Part shown: positions 55,710 to 64,000 of the stretch, one piece after another
How positions within the stretch are numbered: position 1 is the first letter of the stretch
How the letters are laid out: every line of letters starts with the position of its first letter
Assembly (NCBI GenBank): GCA_003290165.1
Contig: QNQO01010679.1
Location: 1-64,000, forward strand
Direction: 5' to 3'
DNA length: 64,000 nucleotides
Origin: Berberis thunbergii
Lineage: Eukaryota > Streptophyta > Magnoliopsida > Ranunculales > Berberidaceae
Notes under the pieces: model-generated
Databases searched by the model: none
Told to the model about the DNA's origin: nothing
What the model saw: the letters and a program-made list of their open reading frames with translations, nothing else
Program-made: the position numbers and the translations under genes

Positions 55710-55722
55710 AGTATTGTCTCTA

Positions 55723-56796
55723 GTGTGCACATCCTTATAACATTTGAAAGGGAAAAAAAAGTAAAAACAATTCAAACATAATAGTGTGCACATAAAGAAT
55801 AAAAACAAATAAATTACAAAAGCACATAGCCACAAACTATGAAATCAATATGATTGATTGAAATCAGCATGATCCAAAAAAATACCTTAAAAAGCATATA
55901 AGGTGCTATATCTGCAGAAATCACTAGGATTGTTGAAATGAACTTCACATAACACTCACTTTCAGGCCAAAGAAAGAGTATCTAATAATCTGCAATTGCA
56001 AGTAATTCAATGGTTATTTTTTGCCATTAATTCTAATAAAAAGTCTAAATTTCATTAAAAAAAAATGTGATTATTTTGACAATATCCCCTTTGCAGCATT
56101 GGAGATCATAATATCTTCCCCTGCAACCACAAAAGGAACAATTATGAAAGAATGATTTTTCTTTACATAATTGAAATGTTTATCTGAAAAATAGTTAGAA
56201 AATTCATATACTGTTTTTTTTTCAAATCAATGATCAGCATACTGACCTGTATGCTTGAATCTATAAGCACACGAGATAGATGATAAACAGTCAAGGTTAT
56301 ATCACCAGTCTATCTCATTAGTCTGCTAGTTTAACAAATCCCCTGCTAACTTGAATGACGGGTGAAGTATCAAGATATGGCATTTTGATATAGGTTCCAA
56401 GCCCTTGATGCACATACTTCCTTGTTTGCCTGATGTATTTCAAATATCTAAAAAAAGATGATTGTGACTGTTTAAGAATTGTCAAGAGAAAATTTTTTAG
56501 TCTAACACAGAGATAAAAGATCATTCAAGTAAAAGATAAAACCTAGAGAAAGAGGAATCCAAACAGAATCAATGACAAGGCAGAGGATACAAATGGACAA
56601 CTTTCTTTCTTTCCAAGATCTTTGATAACAAAAATAAGACGACACGTGAAATAAGTTGAGGCCAAACGTAATTCCCAAAGAAAGAATATAAAAGAGGTCA
56701 AATTACAAAGAAAATACGGAAAGTCAATACAGTCATTCTACAAGTAAGCATACCTTGTATCCTACACCTGTAGCAATTGAACCCATCTTCATTCGG
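55723..56796 (-). other. Region with an unidentified exon-like segment
   Basis: Mostly AT-rich. A minus-strand frame at about 56460-56325 (KYVHQGLGTYIKMPYLDTSP, VIQVSRGFVKLAD) looks like a coding exon but I do not recognise it. No CACTA terminus is visible at the left boundary. Confidence 0.35.
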
Positions 56797-58964
<2,168 letters not shown>

Positions 58965-60520
58965 AAAGACTGGCCGTAGTAGTTGGTAGAGGAGCAGCAA
59001 TGGCTGCCCATGGGTCATCATCATTTGGTGCTGCAGCAGGTTTCAAGTTCAGAGGTTTTGAAGCTGTTCTGGGGGCAGGAGCAGCAATATATCCCCAAAA
59101 ATCTTCATCTTCGATAGAAGGCAAGGAAGCCACACTTTTGGATCTTACACCGCTAGCTGAAATGCAGAAATCCTGATTAGATTGAGGATAGGGTGAATGC
59201 AGCCTGAATATTTTGTGGCATGCAGCTAAACATTTTACAGGCAGAATTGAGTGGACTCAAAGTAGCAATACTTGCAAATATGCAGTGAAACAACTGCACT
59301 GTTTGCAGTATTGCGGAATTGTCTAACACACTCATTACCCAAACTATGAGCACAATAGTCTCATTGGTACGAAAGACCTCGCTGCCTATGCAAATTGAAC
59401 AAAGGAAACAGGTATGTCACATTTAATACCAAAACTTAAAGTGATTTTAAGGATCATTACCATGTGGCTTCGGTATTGATACAGGCCGTTTCTGAGCAGC
59501 TTGGATGTTTGTAAGAGCTGGAGGCGGCTTCTGCTCCTCAAATGGATCAACATCATCCCACCTCTCTTTGTCACTGTCATGCCTTTCATTCAGAATGCCA
59601 TTGTCAAGTTCTCCCCAACCATGTGCTGACGATGTCGGCAATAAAGGGGCAGGTTGATCAGTTGAGCTAATATCAGGATTCTCATAAGGACTTGCATGAT
59701 TTGGTATTGCATCTGGAGCATCCATAACTACAATTATCAAAAAGGCCAAGCTCAGTAACCAATTGTATGACTATGATATATTGAATATAGCCTAATACTT
59801 TTGACAGCTAAAAATGTTACGGTTACTATTCGAGAGCTTAAATTTTAATATCCGTCGATTGAGTTTACTTCGAATTGATTGTATACATACAATCAAGTCT
59901 GACAAGTTGCAGAAAACTAACAAATAATCATCAGAATAAGTCAAAAGGCTTCAAACGGATACTCATCCAATTTTTAGATTTCACATAGTAACCATTTTTA
60001 GATTAATTACTAATTAGAACAATTTCAACATGGTTTCATTTTGTGATTTTTTGTTAGGTAAATTTTGTAATGATACCCTTTAAGTACCAAAACTCCACAA
60101 GACATTCCATAATTGCACTTCTGTTTGTTTTGAGAATCGTTTCTTGAATCACGATCTAAACGATAAAAAACCATATATTTGCATTCGATATTAAAAATCC
60201 TTCAGATCTTTTGGCCACACGTCTCCAATCTGCTGATTTAATTGAATGTCAATTATTCAGAGACATGTTTTGATTGTGGCCTAAGAACTTGGTTATAAAC
60301 AAAAGTTGTAGGCCTATAGCCAATTAGAATTACGAATCCCATGATGATTTGCAAATACTCTCCGATATTATTCATACGTAGTGCATAAAGAACTAAAATG
60401 GTAATTAGACGTTAGACATACCAGAGCCAGAACTTGAAGTCATAGAAACAAGTGGACTATTAACATTTGTTGAAGCAACTGGAGCTTGTTCAGAAGCGTT
60501 TCCCTTGAGCGTCAAAGAGC
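58965..60520 (-). pseudogene. SCY1-like pseudokinase gene, C-terminal fragment
   Basis: SCY1-like proteins are kinase-dead HEAT-repeat proteins tied to tRNA export and Golgi traffic. Three exon-like pieces run in order on the minus strand: 60512-60420 (AMSSLTLKGNASEQ, then Ser-rich), 59728-59460 (HGWGELDNGI, DKERWDDVDPFEEQKPPPAL, NIQAAQKRPVS) and 59160-58970 (DEDFWGYIAAPAPR, NDDDPWAAIAAPLPTT). The acidic WxxxDP / DDDPWAAI tail is characteristic of plant SCY1-like C-termini. The kinase and HEAT parts are not in the window. The identification rests on tail motifs only. Confidence 0.65.
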
Positions 60521-60529
60521 TCATCGCCC

Positions 60530-61575
60530 ATCTGCACCCCACAATGAAATTCAATCAGAAAACAATTTTCCAAGTAAGAAGAACATTTACAGCAGCAAAA
60601 GGATCATTGTGTTTCAAAGTCGGACAATTCTCCATGCACTATTCCTCATTAAAATGAAAGGTCTATGAAAAATATAATATAGATAAAATTTTAAAACCCA
60701 AATACGGAAGTTGGGCACATAACATGTATATGACCAATTCTAAAGTACAGTAAATAATCCAACGAGAAATAAAAGCAAATTAAATAGTAGATTCATCAGA
60801 CACCAGTTTGATCCAATAACAATCTTTCTTATTGGTTCATCGCACAGTAAATACGAGAAATGAACTAAACTCGAATGAGGTGTGAACTCTAAGCAGCAAT
60901 TAGTATGGGTTACTCTGCAACTAATTCCTGCCAACTAACCTCATTAAAGAAGTCCCAAACATGGCCTCCTAAGCACCAAGGCAATACAATTTTTTCTCGC
61001 AAATAAGACATGGTACAGTAGTCTCAACTCGTGATTATGATACAAAGCAACATTTGAAAGTATGTGAGGCTTACGCCTCAAGGGGGGCTCAGCTGCAACA
61101 CGTAAAAGGGTTCTTACATCAAAGGTTTACGCAGTTCATACTCTTCATCGCCTATGTGTGCAACTTTCTTGCATTTTATTTTAACTTACTACATTAATTT
61201 ACTAAGATATACAAACTTTATATCATTTTTATTTATTTGTGGACTATCTATCATCTTTCTTAATTCTAAATAGTGACAAACAAACACATACACACACACA
61301 CTTCTAAAAGGCCTATGGCTCACCCGTTTGTCCATTGAAACATATCGTGTCATGCCTCAACGTTTTAAAACCTTGGTAAAGCATGATGCAGCACATGTAG
61401 TAGTTTGTTGAATGTTGTTATTCTTTCACTCTCATAGTCAACCTAATTGGTCCCAGAGACCATTCTTGGTTGCATATATACTTTGTGTTTTGGATTTTCA
61501 ACTATCTTATAATTGAAAACTCTTATACTCCATTTTATCAAAATACATGACATGAATGGCAGTTTGTATTTTTCA
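60530..61575. other. AT-rich intergenic or intronic sequence
   Basis: No conserved coding, repeats or RNA gene recognised. Confidence 0.4.
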
Positions 61576-61583
61576 ATGGTTAA

Positions 61584-62025
61584 CTATGCAGTTAATGCGG
61601 AAAGCGGTCGCAAAGCGGTCAGGACCGCATTACGATTTTTCATAATTATGCGGGATTAAGCGGAATTATGCGGACAATTTTTTCAAAGTATATATTTTTA
61701 AAATTTAATCATAGTCATAGATTACAAAATAAATAATTAATCAAAAGGGTGTAAATATGTAATCATAGTCATATATTATTTTACTAATTAATCAAATGAA
61801 TTTAATTTTGCAGGTTGGAACACCTATAGTTACCTGGACCGCTTTTTGACCGTTTTTTACCGCTTTTACCGATTTTTCACCGATTTTTCCCGCTTTTTGA
61901 CCGATTTTTCCCGCTTTTGACCGATTTTACTGGTTCCGTTTAAAGCCGGCCGAATCAACCCTGTGCGGTTCGGTCCAGCCCGCATACCGTTTTTTGGCCG
62001 ATTTTCGGCCGCATTAATAGCACAG
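61584..62025. mobile_element. hAT-type MITE with 8-bp TSD
   Basis: A 442-bp element flanked by ATGGTTAA at 61576-61583 and 62026-62033. Inverted ends are ctatgcagttaatgcgg and ctgtgctattaatgcgg (complement of right). Interior arrays of gcggtc / gaccgcttttt form long imperfect inverted repeats (61596-61680 with 61838-62010). Non-coding. Confidence 0.85.
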
Positions 62026-62162
62026 ATGGTTAAAGTAGGATTCTTTTTTTTTTAAGATCAAACACACAACATATTTCATTGAAAAGAAGCAAAGTATACT
62101 ACTCACACAGAGAGCAAACATAAATGCATATATATATACATATCACCAGGGTTTGGATGCTT

Positions 62163-62330
62163 ATAAGCAGTGACAATTGCCCTATGAAGACTCACTTTTG
62201 CTACAGCTCCGCTGGGTTTCCTTAACCAAGCCACTACCTATGAGTCGCCGGCTCATTCTTCAGCAGGCACGCGGTTAGAGCCTAGGCTCCTCCCACTGCT
62301 TGGGAGCTTACGGTTTCATGTTCTATTTCA
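62163..62330 (-). pseudogene. Nuclear plastid DNA insert: 23S rRNA fragment
   Basis: The minus strand reads gaaatagaacatgaaaccgt, cccaagcagtgggaggagcc, gaatgagccggcgactcata and catagggcaattgtcactgc, collinear with the plastid 23S rRNA 5' third (the region equivalent to about E. coli position 455-630). Scattered differences, mostly C-to-T or G-to-A type, show it has decayed in the nucleus. A C14 run (62332-62345) abuts the breakpoint. Too short and mutated to be a working rRNA. Confidence 0.9.
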
Positions 62331-62530
62331 ACCCCCCCCCCCCCCATGAATGAGTGAAAAGATATACACTATGATTCATGTGCAAGTAATTAATCAAGTG
62401 CCATGAGGAGTTGAACAAGCCATTTGCAAAGTTTCTATATATAATTCAAATAATTGATTAAACATAAATGATAATGAAGGCAACAATTCAAGTTTAAAAA
62501 CACAATATGCATTGTTTAATAGAAATGAAT

Positions 62531-62690
62531 ACCTCTTCAGGGAAATGAACACCATTCGCTTTCTTTATAGCTTCTGACCTGTACAAAGAAAGGATGCGGC
62601 ACAACAAAGGTAGTCCAGACAAATAAGCCACAATGAAAGTATCACACCCAATTGGATTGGTCCACCTTTCCTCAAGCACTTCAATTAAGC
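62531..62690 (-). other. Unidentified exon-like segment
   Basis: A minus-strand frame with a possible GT donor after FPEE (gaagag/gtattc) reads VLEERWTNPIGCDTFIVAYL and SEAIKKANGVHFPEE. It looks like host coding sequence, but I do not recognise the family. Confidence 0.35.
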
Positions 62691-62699
62691 AACAAAATC

Positions 62700-63760
62700 A
62701 ACTTACATGTCACCACCCTCACAATAGCCTATAATGATGCATACATAGCAGCCCTGAGAATACAAATATGAACATTGTCAAGGAATGCCCGACTCTACAA
62801 GAAAATGTGTGAAGAAAGATGAGATTTTACGAAGAAATACACAACAATGCCCAATCTACAATCAGTCTAAAATAAATTGGAAGGATAAATAGTGTCAGGT
62901 GACACAGATTTTTCAAAGAAAATCAAAAGGGGGAAGAAGGAAATTGTTGAAAAAAACTCAAATTTCTGATAAAATTACAAATCAAGAAGGAACCTTAACA
63001 TACTTACTTGCTAGAAAAATAGGATTCAAGGGCTCTGTTGACGAGCCATCGACCCCTAGAAGACCAACAAACACATACCCTTTGAGCCATAGCTTCCAAA
63101 ATACTTCAAAGTCACTTCAGAAAAAGAAAGCAAAACTCTAAGAGGTTGTGGGACTGATTGATTTACTGGGAGAAGAAAAGTCTCACCACCTCATTGAAAG
63201 AAAATTTAAACCAACATGACAAAACAAGGCCAAATCTGAAACATACATACCTGAGACTTCCAATTGGCTTTTGCATCCTTCTTCTGCCTACTGAGTATGG
63301 AATCGTCCTTGAATATAAAACCCCAAATCGAAAATACAACAAAACTTATCAGTTTCTACATAAATTCATTGGGGATTCAGAAAAAGAATAAGAGAGATGG
63401 ATAAAAACCTGATGTTGGGACGCACAAGTGTAGCCGAGAGGATCTGGGATGTCCCGAATCGAAAGAGAAGATGGGTCGGTGAGATCGATACCCCATTTTC
63501 GTGAGTAAACACACCTTGAAGAAGAAGAACAGAAGAAGAAGAAAGCTAACGATCCGCTCGGCGAAGGAAGTTCGTCGCTGGAAATCGAAGAGAGGAATTA
63601 GGGCTTTGGAGAAGGCGGAGAAGAATTGGAGAGGAGGTGAACAGGATTCGAGTGAGGAGAGCTCCTTGAGCTTGCTCTTTTTCCCCAATTTTTTTTGCCA
63701 AATTTAAAGCGCGAAACTTTTTTTTGCCAGGGCACCAAACTCCTCTCTCCACACACGTGC
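62700..63760 (-). other. CACTA interior, leader-like sequence
   Basis: 63390-63710 on the minus strand is CT-rich and resembles the leader-like part just inside the left end of the 15.9-kb CACTA (25260-25500), including a gcgcttt/ttggca motif near 63690-63735. No gene recognised. Confidence 0.4.
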
Positions 63761-63769
63761 AAAACACTC

Positions 63770-64000
63770 GTATTTAGCCGCGGTTTTAAACCGTTGGCAG
63801 TTCAAAACACGTTTTACCCACGGTTTTAACCCGTTGGTCACTATAGCCACGATTTTTTGCCGTGGCTATGAACCCACGGTTTTAGACCGTGGCCATAGGG
63901 TAGTTATTATAGCCACGGTTTTAAACGTTGGCAGTTCAAAACACGCTTATACCCATGGTTTTTGGTCGTTGACCACGATATCTATGGTTATTGGTCGTGG
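63770..64000. repeat. CACTA subterminal palindrome array, runs off window
   Basis: Multiple copies of ccacggttttaaaccgttgg-type palindromes spaced about 30-40 bases, the same motif family as at 25060-25260 and 40591-40899. No terminal CACTA sequence is reached before the window ends. Confidence 0.8.

Larger units (their letters stand above)
51256..55722 (+). mobile_element. Ty1/copia retrotransposon, 5' LTR only
   Basis: 5' LTR, PBS, gag, protease, integrase, RT and RNase H in copia order. Inserted in the XTH pseudogene of copy 2. Sequence ends abruptly in RNase H just after SWSSKK, with no polypurine tract or 3' LTR, so the 3' end was lost by deletion or rearrangement. Multiple frame breaks. 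RT motifs suggest an Ale/Retrofit-like lineage, as a tentative guess. Confidence 0.9.

Overview
This is a TE-dense eudicot nuclear window. It has spliced plant gene fragments, plant L1 LINEs, Ty1/copia and Ty3/gypsy remnants, CACTA, hAT and MULE DNA transposons, and a nuclear copy of plastid 23S rDNA. The species cannot be narrowed from sequence alone. I see no clearly intact host gene. Almost every host-like coding stretch is a fragment or has stops or frameshifts.

Layout. 35-7354: decayed, near full-length L1 LINE (minus strand). 7355-13250: copy 1 of a duplicated xyloglucan endotransglucosylase/hydrolase (XTH) locus, interrupted by a foldback MULE-type MITE (8166-8355), a CACTA MITE (9056-9362) and an ORF1-only LINE (9807-12518). 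13530-25027: two paralogous ORFs resembling the 'putative gypsy type transposon' domain, arranged head to head, plus a Ty3/gypsy gag remnant and the minus-strand half of a second such pair, with hAT elements in both. 25028-40899: a 15.9-kb CACTA element with exact TIRs and a 3-bp TSD. It carries intron-containing fragments of three host genes on the same strand (Pumilio 24-like, starch synthase 4-like, lambda GST-like). A full-length L1 with an almost complete ORF2 (32447-39892) sits inside the GST fragment. 40900-45557: the plus-strand half of the second head-to-head pair, interrupted by a hAT element, ending in an LTR-like repeat. 45560-48415: an older LINE remnant (minus). 48746-51255: copy 2 of the XTH locus. 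51256-55722: decayed copia with 5' LTR and PBS but no 3' LTR. 55723-64000: minus-strand fragments of MCM7 and an SCY1-like gene, a hAT MITE, a plastid 23S rRNA fragment, and CACTA-type subterminal repeats running off the window edge. This looks like a second gene-capturing CACTA element.

The duplicated XTH locus gives pre-insertion (empty) sites for several insertions, so borders and TSDs can be read directly. Nesting gives a relative chronology: the head-to-head pair formed, a hAT entered its centre, the unit duplicated, the gene-carrying CACTA inserted, and the L1 then entered the CACTA. The most interesting items are the multi-gene CACTA element, the ORF1-only 'half-LINE', the head-to-head retroelement pairs, and the near-perfect 190-bp hairpin element.
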